Assembly (NCBI GenBank): GCA_018064665.1
Contig: JAGHUV010000015.1
Coordinates: 1 to 41,576, forward strand
Reading direction: 5' to 3'
From: Candidatus Crickella caballi
GTDB taxonomy: Bacteria; Bacillota; Clostridia; Peptostreptococcales; Anaerovoracaceae
DNA: 41,576 bases
Shown here piece after piece: positions 34,001 to 41,576 of the stretch. Position 1 is the stretch's first letter. Every line of letters starts with the position of its first letter. Below the pieces are notes generated by a model. It was not told the origin of the DNA and did no database searches. It saw nothing but the letters and a program-made list of their open reading frames with translations. A program made the position numbers and the translations under genes.

Positions 34001-34496
34001 ATGGAGAATCCGCAAGAAGAAGATCGATACATCCAAAGCGGCATGGAGTTACAGCAAATCAGCCGGCTTTGTCTTTGACGGAACGGCCAAAGAAGTAAAG
34101 CTTACAGGTCTGCCTAAGGATATTGAGACTGTATATGTCGATAACAGCAAGATCAATGCAGGCAGCTATGTTGCGAGAGCAAAGCTCGTATATGACACGA
34201 AGAACTTCGAGGCAGATCCTATACCTGACTGCAGCTGGACTATAGACAAGGCTGAGATAGAAACAGCAGGTGTACACTGGAATTATGAGAAGCCGTTCGT
34301 TTATGACGGAACCGAGAAGAGCATTTCTCTGAGGAACGTTCCTGAGCAGATCGATGTCCGCTACAGAGACAACAAAGCTTCCACAATCGGAACATACACA
34401 GCCAAGGCTTATCTGAGCTATGACAGAGATAACTATAATTCCCCTGACATAGAGAGCACTATTGATTGGGAAATAATTAAAAAACAAGAGGATTAA
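28038..34496 (+). CDS. Giant 2152-residue repeat protein (DUF285/BspA-like head, InlB-like domain, 23 Ig-like repeats)
   Basis: Residues 1-60 match the opening of BspA/DUF285 proteins (GSCIWGIDDNGKLYIG). Residues about 70-155 hold DUF285 (PARCEL) repeats such as FDTSDVLNMGRMFAGCKKL. Residues about 195-270 are a Listeria-Bacteroides (InlB B-like) repeat (GHVFTGWNTSADGMGTSY). From residue 361 (29118) I count 23 tandem units of about 78 residues with the pattern DMS-x-V-x-WDY, YDG, K-V-x-L-x-GLPEGV, Y-x-N, AG-Y-x-A, NY-x-x-P and W-x-I-x-KA, resembling MBG/YDG-type Ig-like repeats. A GAAGGAG site supports the ATG. There is no signal peptide, membrane segment or LPxTG. About half of the repeats carry a Cys two residues before the final Trp. 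A TATAAT at 27940-27945 may be its -10 box. Confidence 0.85.
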   Translation: MSNNNLRSDMWGSCIWGIDDNGKLYIGEGVATSIADGSSPWDKFRDEIKEVETFGEITVEKGASLCGLFKNCRKLEKANLKDMNTAGASSMESMFEGCESLKEAELGSFDTSDVLNMGRMFAGCKKLSNLDLSSFDTRRAENMKGMFDGCNILHNLAMGNQFSVTGNGETSCGNLSIRDNGKYRLGKVIVPVSISIVYNENYGRPGRVEQRAINGMAYTVDNMMFDDPSEGHVFTGWNTSADGMGTSYEPGDVIGSIDRDLELYAIWGSLPKIGHVQNLTEIEYGQRIDFELPEIISENDSTVKGHLEISADGEEGTWEPISRNAILPVACNGYLLRLCASNKVGSSYSNSVRIRIRKAGIDLSKVRWAESEDMTYDGQPKKVWLEGLPAGVTATYNGNEAAEAGEYVASVELACDTENFSLPAGIRDYEWSIKKAQYDMSKVRWEYEDAFTYDGSYKEIVLAGLPEGVKAEYEGNKAVNAGKMTATATLAYDTLNHEKPSEIVPCIWEIKKKAIETGTLEWTSCSDFVYDGNVKKVAIKNLPADAEVEYRGEEETLAGQYLASANVYGNYYLTSPAEYGWEIGKADYDLSEVKWNYTGPVTFDREIHDVGLVNLPAGINATYHGHIAGKAGDYNASASFTVDDSHNYNTPDDMSLLWTIRKAVVDMSGVKWNYSEPFVFDGSNKRVELTGLPKDVYAIYEDNCAANAGVYTAHAVMKYDDANYIVEQPADCQWQIQKTEIDISSMYWDYAGSLTYTGEACGVALANIPEGLNVEYSDNSKINAGKYVARAKLKPVDSRNYEEPEINGCTWSIEKKKLEKGDIRWSEYEGFVYDGTEKSVAIVSDIDEKIRVEYTANKQVNAGDYTAVAKFFPVDTENYEAPEEASYKWHIDKGDFDMKEVVWDYSSAFTYDGAGKTVKLINLPEGVVAHYTDAVKKDAGTYTAVADFEVMNSGNYNDVGSMSLNWEIRKAEYNMKDVKWQDTRAFEYSGDNKSVELIGLPAGVEPVYTNNTAADASEYIASVDFRYDENNYEKPSFDSCRWKIVKSDFNPGNARWDYEEAFVYDRTEKKVRVIDVPDGAYVEYSNECAVDAGTYVASAELIAEDTNNCNNVRLQPLTWKIARAEYDMSAVRWDYDREYTYDGSEKKVVLKGLPEGVFPVYHNNSATEAGEYEASVTFDIADKNNYNVPEFPSCRWKINKADYDMTGTQWNYSGEYVYNGRMQEVVLTGLPAGVRAIYDGNCATNAGAYKAKAELIPYDEANYNAPAPLALSWEIVKADYDMAAVKWDHKAAKAYNGREQVVELENLPGGVQVSYSGNSAKEVGKYSAKALLNVSDPANYNVPSIGDCAWEISKAEVDMSKAEWNYTPGSLVYDGAEKKVELTGLPEGVSAAYKNNTGIKAGSYLATAEFDVEDENYSIPQPISFEWAIDKADCDLSQMKWDYSGELTYTGKIQGIELENVPEVLKVACTGNQATDVGEYQAVASFTAINENYKCPEDAYFRWSIKKANPDIAGIRWDYDKKFIYDGGDKVVELAGVPDSLVVTYSGNRANVVGNFTAHAELYPVDDKNFNIPSIRDCSWQITKAKYDMSNAAWIDEGPFTYDGTAKSVHIEGLPAGVKASYTDNTAVDTGKYTAKAVFDYDYANYIEPTIRDHKWSINKSTYDMSGVSWDYAEPFVYDGEIKEVQLTGLPEGLSPIYSGNTAEDSGDYTASVSFEYDDRNYKKPEFGKCKWTIEKAEIAIDPDDFAWNYSEAFVYDGEPKSVSLATHTEAQSFLDKLLRKAPVVKLAGVPEGIEAFYEDNECTNVGTYFAKAVLKHTTNNNIREYTVPECKWEIKKAKLDMSEVRWDYSEAFTFDGEEKSVRLVGVPEQLIVHYSGNAATDAGAYEAQAEFELKDPDNYVLPSPVKACWWVINKASYDMSNATWAYDDNIVYNGKEKSVKVTGLPEGVRVEAYSGNKAIEAGYYTAEAIFKYKDRDNYETPELPALRWRIRKKKIDTSKAAWSYSKSAGFVFDGTAKEVKLTGLPKDIETVYVDNSKINAGSYVARAKLVYDTKNFEADPIPDCSWTIDKAEIETAGVHWNYEKPFVYDGTEKSISLRNVPEQIDVRYRDNKASTIGTYTAKAYLSYDRDNYNSPDIESTIDWEIIKKQED
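29118..34487 (+). repeat. 23 coding tandem repeats of about 234 bp
   Basis: The repeats lie within the giant protein. They are clearly related in protein sequence but differ at many positions, with no two copies nearly identical at DNA level, so the array is old and not freshly amplified. Unit 19 (around 33250-33545) carries an extra 20-odd residues. Confidence 0.85.
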
Positions 34497-34498
34497 TA

Positions 34499-35755
34499 AT
34501 GACTGGTTATATCATTGCAATATGCTTTCTGGTCGTTTGCTCCATGTTCTTCTCATCGACAGAGACAGCGTTTTCCTGTTTCAACAAAATCAAGATGAAG
34601 AACCTCGCGGCAGACGATAACAAGAGAGCAGAGCTTGTCCTCAGGCTGGATGACCAGTTCGACAAGCTCATCACAACTGTACTGGTGGGAAACAATATTT
34701 CCAACATCGCCATGACTACAGTTGCAACGGTTTTCGCCATAAATGTATGGGGCGCCAGATTCGGACCGACAATAGCGACTATAGGCATTACCCTCATCGT
34801 TCTCATCTTCGGTGAGGTTTCGCCTAAAATCATCGCAAAGGAAATTCCGGAGGCCACAACAATGTTCCTTGCGCCAATGATTCACGGTCTGATGATTGTG
34901 CTTACGCCTATCACGATCTGCTTCAACGGTCTCAAGGGACTGCTCAAGAAGATGATCGGTTCGAACGATGCACCGGACTTCTCAGAGGACGAGCTTCTTA
35001 CGATCGTCGAAGAAGCGGAAGCTGGCGGCGCGATCGGCGAAGAACAGAGCGAACTCATCTCCAATGCAATCGAATTCAATGATGTTGAAGCAATCGACGT
35101 GCTGACACCGAGAGTCGATATCGTTGCCTTTGAGAAGGGTACAGCTGTTGAGGAAATCAAGAAGATTTTTAAAGAATCCGGATTGTCGAGAGTACCTGTT
35201 TACGAGGATGATCTCGACAATATCATCGGGGTTCTCAATCAGAAGGATTTCTACAATAATAATGTTAAGACGATTAAGGATGTTGATGCGTACATCAAGC
35301 CTGTAGTATATGTTGCCGAGAGCATCAAGGCAGCAGTTCTTCTCAAGAAAATGCAGAGGAACAAAACGCATATTGCCATAGTAATTGATGAGTACGGCGG
35401 CACGACAGGACTTGTTACAATGGAGGACATCATCGAGGAAATCGTAGGAGACATCTACGACGAACACGATGTCGTTGAATCCAAGGACGTTATCCGAATC
35501 GGAAAGGACATATATAATGTTGCCGGCAATGCTAACCTTGAAGACTTCTTCGATCTTTTCGGAGAGGAAATCGAGGCGGATGCAACGACCGTTAACGGAT
35601 GGGTCATGATAGAGCTCGACAGACTTCCGCAGGTCGGCGACAGCTTTGACTACGAGTCTAAGCACAAGCTGTTTCATGTAAAGGTCACCAAGGCGGATGC
35701 AAGACGCGCACAGATGACCAGAATCAAGGTCGAGAATAAAGTTGAGGAAGAGTAA
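34499..35755 (+). CDS. HlyC/CorC family transporter (CNNM and CBS domains)
   Basis: A 418-residue membrane protein of the CorC/HlyC family, linked to Mg2+ or Co2+ transport or homeostasis. An N-terminal CNNM (DUF21) domain has about four membrane segments, with [18 protein letters not shown] and [18 protein letters not shown] pair of CBS domains follows at residues about 195-320 ([52 protein letters not shown]), and a C-terminal CorC_HlyC domain ends the protein. It starts 2 bp after the giant repeat gene with an AGAGG site, and it overlaps secA by one base. Confidence 0.94.
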   Translation: MTGYIIAICFLVVCSMFFSSTETAFSCFNKIKMKNLAADDNKRAELVLRLDDQFDKLITTVLVGNNISNIAMTTVATVFAINVWGARFGPTIATIGITLIVLIFGEVSPKIIAKEIPEATTMFLAPMIHGLMIVLTPITICFNGLKGLLKKMIGSNDAPDFSEDELLTIVEEAEAGGAIGEEQSELISNAIEFNDVEAIDVLTPRVDIVAFEKGTAVEEIKKIFKESGLSRVPVYEDDLDNIIGVLNQKDFYNNNVKTIKDVDAYIKPVVYVAESIKAAVLLKKMQRNKTHIAIVIDEYGGTTGLVTMEDIIEEIVGDIYDEHDVVESKDVIRIGKDIYNVAGNANLEDFFDLFGEEIEADATTVNGWVMIELDRLPQVGDSFDYESKHKLFHVKVTKADARRAQMTRIKVENKVEEE

Positions 35756-38532
35756 TGAGTTTAGTAGAAAAGATTTTTGGCGATCTTAATGCCAAGGAAG
35801 TAAAGAAAGTTGAGAAAATAGTTGATCAGATCGAGGCGCTGGATGAGGAAATGCAGGCGCTTACTGACGATCAGCTCAGAGCCAAGACAAGCGAATTCAA
35901 GGAAAGAGTCGCTGCAGGGGAGACTCTGGACGACATTCTGGTAGAAGCCTTCGCGGTATGCCGAGAGGGTGCATGGAGAAGTCTTGGAATGAAGCACTTC
36001 AGAGTGCAGCTCATCGGAGGAGTTGTTCTTCATCAGGGAAGAATATCCGAGATGAAGACAGGTGAAGGTAAGACTCTGGTTGCTACGCTTGCAGCATATC
36101 TGAATGCACTCGAGGGTAAGGGCGTTCACGTTGTAACTGTCAACGATTATCTGGCAAAGCGTGACGCTGAGTGGATGGGAAAGCTCTACAGCTTCCTCGG
36201 ACTGACAGTAGGCTGCGTAATTCATGCAATTGAAGGACCTGCAAGACACGATCAGTACATGGCTGACATCACATATGGTACAAACAACGAATTCGGTTTT
36301 GACTACCTGCGTGACAACATGGTCACCTACAAGGAGCAGCTGACACAGAGAGAACTGAACTACGCTATCGTCGACGAGGTCGACTCCATCCTGATCGATG
36401 AGGCGAGAACCCCGCTTATCATTTCAGGAAGAGGCGTAGATTCCAGCTCGATGTACAGAAGTGCCAATACCTTTGTCAAGACTCTGAGTGAAGAGGTTGA
36501 CTACAAAATCGAAGAAAAAGACAATCAGATCGCACTGACAGATGAGGGTGTTGAGGTCTGCGAGAAGTATTTCAAGATCGAAAACTTCTCAGATCCTGAC
36601 AATATGGAGCTGAACCACTACGTTCAGCAGGCTCTGCGTGCCAACTATCTTATGAAGAGGGATGTTGACTACATCGTTAAGGATGGAGAGATCCTTATCG
36701 TTGATGAGTTTACGGGACGTCTGATGTACGGACGTCGCTTCTCGAACGGCCTTCACCAGGCTATCGAAGCCAAGGAAGGAGTTAAGGTTCGTTCCGAGTC
36801 CAAAACCCTCGCTACTATTACCCTGCAGAACTATTTCAGAATGTATAACAAGCTTGCCGGAATGACAGGTACTGCCAAGACTGAGGAAGAGGAATTCAGA
36901 GACATCTACAACATGGACGTAGTAGTAATTCCTACCAACAGACCTGTTGTCAGAGAGGACATGGACGATGCTGTCTACGCTCATCAGAAGGGCAAGTACA
37001 AAGCGATTGTTGAACAGGTCGTTAAGTGTCATGAACAGGGACAGCCTGTTCTGGTTGGAACTATTTCCATCGAGATTTCCGAGCTTATTTCCGGAATGCT
37101 CAAGAAGCGCGGCATCAAGCATAACGTACTGAATGCTAAGCACCACGAGCAGGAAGCTGAAATCGTAGCAGATGCAGGACGTCTTGGTGCAGTTACTATT
37201 GCAACCAACATGGCGGGCCGTGGTACAGATATTATCCTCGGCGGAAATCCTGAGTTCGAGGCAAAGCGCCAGATGAGAAAAGACGGATTTACTGCTGAGC
37301 AGATCAGCTTTGCGACAGGCTTTGAGAAGTCCGATGATCCTGAGATGAACAATGCCCGCAAGGTATTCAACGAGCTGCATCAGAAGATTAAGCTTGAGCG
37401 AGCTGATGAGCAGGCTAAAGTCAGAGAGATCGGCGGACTGGCAATTATAGGTACAGAGAGACATGAGTCAAGACGTATCGACAATCAGCTGAGAGGACGT
37501 TCCGGACGTCAGGGCGACCCGGGTGCAACAAGATTCTACATCTCACTAGAGGATGACCTTATGAGACTCTTTGGCGGCGAGAGAATGCAGAGTGTTCTTG
37601 CCAGAGTAGGCATGGGCGACGATGAGCCGATCGAGGCAGGCATGCTTTCGCGTTCGATCGAGAACGCACAGAAGAAGGTAGAGGGTAAGAACTTCTCTAT
37701 TCGTAAATACGTACTCCAGTACGACAACGTAATGAACAAACAGCGTGAAATCATCTACGACCAGAGACGCATGGTGCTCGACGGAGAGGATGTTTCAGGC
37801 TATATCAGAAATATGACCTATGAGCTCATCGACGGAATCATCGATCCTGTCATCATTGAGTCCAAATACCCTGAAGAGTGGGATATGAAGCGTATATCCG
37901 ATGGTCTCGAGCAGATCACACCTGAATTCAGAGGCAGACTGAAGCTGGACGATGAGTACATCAATTCCCTTGATGAAGAGAAGCTCAAGGAGGATATCAA
38001 AGCAATCTTCGATGACATCTATGCAGCTAAGGAGGAGGAAATCGGAAGCGAGCAGATGCGCGAGGTCGAGAGAATGGTACTGCTCAGAGTAGTAGATAAC
38101 CGCTGGATGGATCACATCGATGCAATGGATCAGCTCAAGGACGGAATCGGACTCAGAGGAATCGGACAGCAGGATCCTGCTGCAGCTTATGCTCAGGAAG
38201 GCTTTGCAATGTTCGAGGAGATGATTGCAGATATCAGAGAAGAGACAGTTAAATTCTGCTACAACGTAACTGTTACAACAAACACTCAGAGACGTAATGT
38301 AGTAAGCGGTAAGACTTCCGCAGCCAAGGAAGAATATAAGGATGATGATGCTGATATGGCAAGACGCAGAGCAGCAGCCGGTATGAACGGTGCACCTGCG
38401 GCAGCCCCTAAGGCAGATAAGACAGGCAAACAGGAAACTATTCGCCGCGATGCGCCTAAGGTTGGCAGAAACGATCCGTGTCCTTGCGGAAGCGGCAAGA
38501 AGTATAAGAACTGCTGCGGCAGGAATGAGTAA
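35755..38532 (+). CDS. secA: Protein translocase ATPase SecA
   Basis: A 925-residue motor that drives preproteins through SecYEG. Walker A is TGEGKT (about residues 102-107), with Walker [14 protein letters not shown], the [13 protein letters not shown] motif, [10 protein letters not shown] and [13 protein letters not shown]. The C-terminus is the zinc-binding SEC-C tail [16 protein letters not shown], after a variable linker rich in Ala and Lys. It is complete and of normal size. ATG 35755 shares a base with the corC stop. The usual downstream neighbour prfB is not present here; a compact LemA gene follows instead. Confidence 0.97.
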   Translation: MSLVEKIFGDLNAKEVKKVEKIVDQIEALDEEMQALTDDQLRAKTSEFKERVAAGETLDDILVEAFAVCREGAWRSLGMKHFRVQLIGGVVLHQGRISEMKTGEGKTLVATLAAYLNALEGKGVHVVTVNDYLAKRDAEWMGKLYSFLGLTVGCVIHAIEGPARHDQYMADITYGTNNEFGFDYLRDNMVTYKEQLTQRELNYAIVDEVDSILIDEARTPLIISGRGVDSSSMYRSANTFVKTLSEEVDYKIEEKDNQIALTDEGVEVCEKYFKIENFSDPDNMELNHYVQQALRANYLMKRDVDYIVKDGEILIVDEFTGRLMYGRRFSNGLHQAIEAKEGVKVRSESKTLATITLQNYFRMYNKLAGMTGTAKTEEEEFRDIYNMDVVVIPTNRPVVREDMDDAVYAHQKGKYKAIVEQVVKCHEQGQPVLVGTISIEISELISGMLKKRGIKHNVLNAKHHEQEAEIVADAGRLGAVTIATNMAGRGTDIILGGNPEFEAKRQMRKDGFTAEQISFATGFEKSDDPEMNNARKVFNELHQKIKLERADEQAKVREIGGLAIIGTERHESRRIDNQLRGRSGRQGDPGATRFYISLEDDLMRLFGGERMQSVLARVGMGDDEPIEAGMLSRSIENAQKKVEGKNFSIRKYVLQYDNVMNKQREIIYDQRRMVLDGEDVSGYIRNMTYELIDGIIDPVIIESKYPEEWDMKRISDGLEQITPEFRGRLKLDDEYINSLDEEKLKEDIKAIFDDIYAAKEEEIGSEQMREVERMVLLRVVDNRWMDHIDAMDQLKDGIGLRGIGQQDPAAAYAQEGFAMFEEMIADIREETVKFCYNVTVTTNTQRRNVVSGKTSAAKEEYKDDDADMARRRAAAGMNGAPAAAPKADKTGKQETIRRDAPKVGRNDPCPCGSGKKYKNCCGRNE

Positions 38533-38552
38533 GCGTTAGGAGGTCAGGTTCA

Positions 38553-38828
38553 ATGATTATTGCAGTAATAATTATAGTAATCGCAGCACTTGTGGTCGTT
38601 CTGTACAATTCCCTGGTCAAGGGCAAGAACAGAATCGAGACAGCAGAGGTTGAGCTTGCTAAGTATCAGGAGTCAGGAACTGCAGAGGATATTGACAATG
38701 CAAAGAAGTATCTGAATGCAGTCATCAGAGACTACAACAACAAAGTGGAGAGCTTTCCTACAAGCATCGTTGCGGAGATGTTCAATTTTCCTAAGATGCA
38801 TACCGAGGACTTTGACGAGGGACTTTAA
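38553..38828 (+). CDS. Compact LemA family protein
   Basis: A 91-residue protein with an N-terminal membrane helix (residues 2-20), then LYNSLVKGKNRIETAE, the conserved start of LemA, and LNAVIRDYNNKVESFPTSIVAEMFNF, the conserved LemA end. The central helical part of normal LemA (about 185 residues in total) is missing, although both ends are intact and in frame. GTTAGGAGGTC precedes the ATG. The function of LemA is not settled. It is followed by a DUF2207 gene 1 bp later, a common partnership, which supports a working gene instead of debris. Confidence 0.75.
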   Translation: MIIAVIIIVIAALVVVLYNSLVKGKNRIETAEVELAKYQESGTAEDIDNAKKYLNAVIRDYNNKVESFPTSIVAEMFNFPKMHTEDFDEGL

Positions 38829-38829
38829 A

Positions 38830-40797
38830 ATGAAGAACAACAGAAGACATTCTCTGATCACCCGAATCTCGGTGATCGCTGTCAGCTTTGTACTGTGCAT
38901 GTCGGTAGCAATCGGCCTGACACATAATGCGGGGCTTACGGAAGAAGCTTATGCTTCGGACAACACCTATACAACCAATTCCTTTGTTGTGGATGTTACT
39001 GCAAAGGAGAACAACGCCTTCAGCATCAGAGAGGATATTCAGATCGATTTCTTCTATCCGCATCACGGCATATACAGATATGTTCCTATTAACGGATACA
39101 ATTTCAGCAATATAAGCGTTCCGGGATATGACTATGAGACATATACAGATAACGGAAGCTACGTATTCCAGATAGGAAGCGGTGCATATACTGTTGACGG
39201 CGTAAATGATTACAATATCAATTACACCATTACTGCGTATGATGACGAAACAACAGAGAAGGATGTTCTCATGCTGAACCTCATTCCTACAGGCTGGAGC
39301 ACAGACATCCATTATGCCGAAGCGACAGTGCATCTTCCTAAGAAGGCTGATCTTTCGGGCGTAAAGGTGTTCAGCGGAACCTATGGAACAGACAGCAATG
39401 AGGACAATGCTACTCTCAAAACCTCAGATGACGGCCAGACGATAACTGTGTCTGCACAGAATCTCGAGCCTTACCATGGCATAACGATCACCCTGGATCT
39501 GCCGGAGGGTTACTGGGTAGGAGAGAAGCAGAGAGGCCTCGTTTATCCTTGGATGATCCTGCTTCTGCTGCTTGGACCGATCCTGATCACAGTACTGTGG
39601 TACGCTAACGGACGTGACGAGAAGATAGTTAAGACAGTTGAATTCTATCCTCCGGAAAAGCTCACACCGGGCGAGATCGGAACTATCATCGACGGAAATG
39701 CCGACAAATGCGATGTCGTTTCGGCGATCGTTTACATGGCAGATAAGGGATACCTCTCGATCGAGGAAGTGGATTCGAGAAATTTCCTTCTTAAAAAGAG
39801 AGGCAGCCGGGGTGCTCTGGACAAAGAGCCTGCATATATTCGCACGCTTTATGACGGATTGTTCTCCAAGAAGGATGCTGTCAGGACGGGTGATCTTTCG
39901 GCAAGCTTTGGTGTAAAGTTCCAGAAAGCACGTGACCAGCTCGAAGGCATGTACGTTGGTTCGAAAGAGATATATTCGTCGAATTCTCTCATCGCTCGTA
40001 TCGCAAACATACTCCTTTGCGTACTGCCATGGTGTGCGTTCGGATTGTGGCAGATCGCTTCCGGTCTGATGGATGGCTCGATTGCTGTAGTAGTAGGAAG
40101 CTTCAACGCAGTTGTCGGAACGATACTTCTTATCAGAGGTATTGAAGTACGAGGCAAAGGCAACCGCTTCAAGATGATACGCAAGATAATAATTGCTGCC
40201 TTCATGTATGAATTCGGATTTGCATTAAGTCTTGCGCCTATGATGGATTACACATTCATCAGTGCAACGAAGAGAATTGCCATTGCAGCAGTTGTACTCG
40301 CGATCGAGGCTTACTGCATATTCGTGACAGTTATCACACGTGCAAGAAACCCTAAATATACAAGACTTCTCGGACAGATTCTCGGATTCAGGGACTTCAT
40401 CAGAACGGCTGAACTTGACAAGCTGAATGAGCTTGTTGAAAAGGATCCTGAATACTTCTATCACATCATGCCTTATGCATATGTGCTGGGACTTTCCAAC
40501 AAGTGGATCAAGAATTTCGAAAACATTCCAATGGTAGCTCCGCAGTGGTACGGCTACTATGACAAGGGCGGCGGCATCGACACCTTCGACGCATACATGA
40601 TGGGAAGAATGATGGGACGCTGCAGTATAAGCGTCAGCAATCATATTCACGTACCTGTAGCGTCATATACAGGTGGCGGTTCCGGAGGTGGCTGGTCCGG
40701 CGGAAGCTCCGGCGGCAGCAGTTTCTCAGGCGGCGGCTTCTCGGGCGGCGGCTTCTCAGGCGGTGGCATGGGAGGCGGAGGCGGCGGTGCATGGTAG
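38830..40797 (+). CDS. DUF2207 domain-containing membrane protein
   Basis: A 655-residue protein with a signal peptide (cleavage probably after AYA near residue 40), an extracytoplasmic DUF2207 beta domain (about 45-235, with FFYPHHGIYRYVPI), a membrane helix near 245, a cytoplasmic winged-helix-like region (LTPGEIGTIIDG, VSAIVYMADKGYL), further membrane helices around 380-480 and a Gly/Ser-rich tail ending GGGMGGGGGGAW. This is the classical DUF2207 layout. I start at ATG 38830; earlier in-frame codons lie within the LemA gene. Its function is unknown. Pairing with LemA is recurrent in bacteria. Confidence 0.9.
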   Translation: MKNNRRHSLITRISVIAVSFVLCMSVAIGLTHNAGLTEEAYASDNTYTTNSFVVDVTAKENNAFSIREDIQIDFFYPHHGIYRYVPINGYNFSNISVPGYDYETYTDNGSYVFQIGSGAYTVDGVNDYNINYTITAYDDETTEKDVLMLNLIPTGWSTDIHYAEATVHLPKKADLSGVKVFSGTYGTDSNEDNATLKTSDDGQTITVSAQNLEPYHGITITLDLPEGYWVGEKQRGLVYPWMILLLLLGPILITVLWYANGRDEKIVKTVEFYPPEKLTPGEIGTIIDGNADKCDVVSAIVYMADKGYLSIEEVDSRNFLLKKRGSRGALDKEPAYIRTLYDGLFSKKDAVRTGDLSASFGVKFQKARDQLEGMYVGSKEIYSSNSLIARIANILLCVLPWCAFGLWQIASGLMDGSIAVVVGSFNAVVGTILLIRGIEVRGKGNRFKMIRKIIIAAFMYEFGFALSLAPMMDYTFISATKRIAIAAVVLAIEAYCIFVTVITRARNPKYTRLLGQILGFRDFIRTAELDKLNELVEKDPEYFYHIMPYAYVLGLSNKWIKNFENIPMVAPQWYGYYDKGGGIDTFDAYMMGRMMGRCSISVSNHIHVPVASYTGGGSGGGWSGGSSGGSSFSGGGFSGGGFSGGGMGGGGGGAW

Positions 40798-40839
40798 AGC
40801 ACCGCAACGCTCTCAATAAGCGATACAAGAAGGATTAAA

Positions 40840-41454
40840 ATGAGAAACAAAATAGTAGTATTCGGTGACAGCATTACATTCGGCGCATGGGATAAGGAGT
40901 GCGGCGGATGGGTCAACAGGCTGAGACTGTCGGTGGATAACGATACAAGAATAGAAAAATCGCATGTTTTCAATATGGGCATTTCCGGTCAGGTAACCGA
41001 AGAGATACTGGACAGAATTGATGACGAATGCAGAAGAAGGATCCGTGATGATGCAAAAAATACGGTAATCCTTGCAGCAGGAATCAACGATACTCAGGTT
41101 ATCAGGGGCGAAATCAGAGTGCCTGAGGGAGAATTCAGATACAATGTTCGAAGTCTTATAAGACGTGCTCAGCGCTATGCTGACAATGTGCTTTATGTAG
41201 GTCTGACTCGTGTAGATGAATCAAGGACAAGCCCCTGGGCAGGCGACAGGACCAAGACCTGGAAAAACGCCCTTATTGAAAGATACGACAGAATCATAGA
41301 AGAAATCTGTGATGAGGAAGGGGCAGACTACATCAGAATGCTGGAGGTCACAGATCCTATGAGCAATTATGACGGACTGCACCCTGATGCAGAGGGACAC
41401 AGGCGTATTGCCGAAGCGGTCCGCACCAGAATAGACGGCTATTTGGGACTGTAG
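40840..41454 (+). CDS. SGNH/GDSL hydrolase
   Basis: A 204-residue cytoplasmic esterase or lipase-like enzyme of the SGNH family. Block I is FGDSITFG with nucleophile Ser11, block II is NMGISGQ (Gly), block III is AAGINDTQ (Asn) and block V is DGLHPDAEGH with the catalytic Asp178 and His181. All four catalytic blocks are intact. No signal peptide is seen, so it acts inside the cell; members deacetylate or de-esterify small molecules, sugars or lipids, and no substrate can be assigned. It lies 42 bp behind the DUF2207 gene with an AAGGA site and is probably the end of that operon. Confidence 0.92.
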   Translation: MRNKIVVFGDSITFGAWDKECGGWVNRLRLSVDNDTRIEKSHVFNMGISGQVTEEILDRIDDECRRRIRDDAKNTVILAAGINDTQVIRGEIRVPEGEFRYNVRSLIRRAQRYADNVLYVGLTRVDESRTSPWAGDRTKTWKNALIERYDRIIEEICDEEGADYIRMLEVTDPMSNYDGLHPDAEGHRRIAEAVRTRIDGYLGL

Positions 41455-41554
41455 AGCATAGGCGGTTTCGAATACAGAAAGACTAACTATTAAAAATCAA
41501 GATTAAATTGAAGAAATTCGATTAAATAATCAGAACCTTGAAAACTGTACGACA

Positions 41555-41576
41555 AAAGAGGCATCAAAGATGCCTT
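41555..41576 (+). terminator. Terminator hairpin cut by the window end
   Basis: AGGCATC (41559-41565), loop AAA, GATGCCT (41569-41575), preceded by AAAAG. The T-run expected next is outside the window. It would end the SGNH hydrolase transcript. Confidence 0.7.

Noticed and set aside
29118-34496. CRISPR-like or phage tail-fibre repeats
   Set aside because: The repeats are coding, about 234 bp long and diverged, with Ig-like signatures; no phage genes are nearby.
36589-37464. 291-codon frame antisense to secA
   Set aside because: secA is unmistakable on the + strand, and the antisense frame has no signals.

Overview
The window looks like chromosomal DNA of an anaerobic member of the Clostridia (Bacillota), plausibly a relative of the Anaerovoracaceae / Family XIII group. 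The reasons are strong GGAGG-type ribosome binding sites, AGA-rich moderate-GC coding sequence, a complete Rnf complex with its flavin-transferase partner genes, a group II ECF transporter and Clostridia-style surface proteins. The taxon is inferred from gene content only. Genes lie mostly on the + strand, in tight operons with many TAATG or ATGA junctions.

Layout. 1-150: a 42-bp tandem repeat. 181-1803: a dicarboxylate-symporter-like protein with an extra N-terminal domain. 1824-3359: thioredoxin, ornithine cyclodeaminase family protein, tautomerase. 3352-5806: ecfA1-ecfA2-ecfT without a substrate-binding S component. 5861-9135: trmB fused in frame to an aminotransferase, then brnQ. 9317-10225 (-): an EamA transporter. 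10324-11456: tRNA-Gly(CCC), a very structured non-coding stretch, a GNAT acetyltransferase and a small Cys-containing membrane protein, perhaps a small acquired patch. 11592-11873: a long palindromic MITE-like element. 12143-17189: rnfCDGEAB. 17266-18773 (-): birA, a Gx-type transporter and a NusG-II protein, facing apbE (18772-19818, +). Then come another EamA transporter, a subtilisin-like protease, tRNA-Arg(CCG) (-) and gpsA (-). 24357-24905: a YcxB-like protein. 24966-27806: promoter, Met-rich leader peptide, attenuator and metNIQ. 28038-34496: a 2152-residue repeat protein. 34499-40797: corC/hlyC, secA, a compact LemA and a DUF2207 protein. 40840-41454: an SGNH hydrolase, with a terminator hairpin cut off by the window end.

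How the genes work together. RnfCDGEAB couples ferredoxin:NAD+ electron transfer to ion pumping. ApbE would attach FMN to RnfD and RnfG, whose acceptor motifs are visible, and the adjacent NusG-II and Gx genes often accompany such flavin/redox loci. MetNIQ imports methionine and appears to be controlled by a leader-peptide attenuator: nine Met codons in 21, followed by two mutually exclusive RNA hairpins. LemA and DUF2207 form a recurrent membrane pair.

The strongest candidates for something new are (1) the Met-codon attenuator of metNIQ, (2) the giant Cys-containing repeat protein with no signal peptide or anchor, (3) the trmB-aminotransferase fusion that keeps an internal ribosome binding site, (4) the palindromic element and its relatives, and (5) the 23-bp inverted repeat that includes the 3' end of tRNA-Gly.
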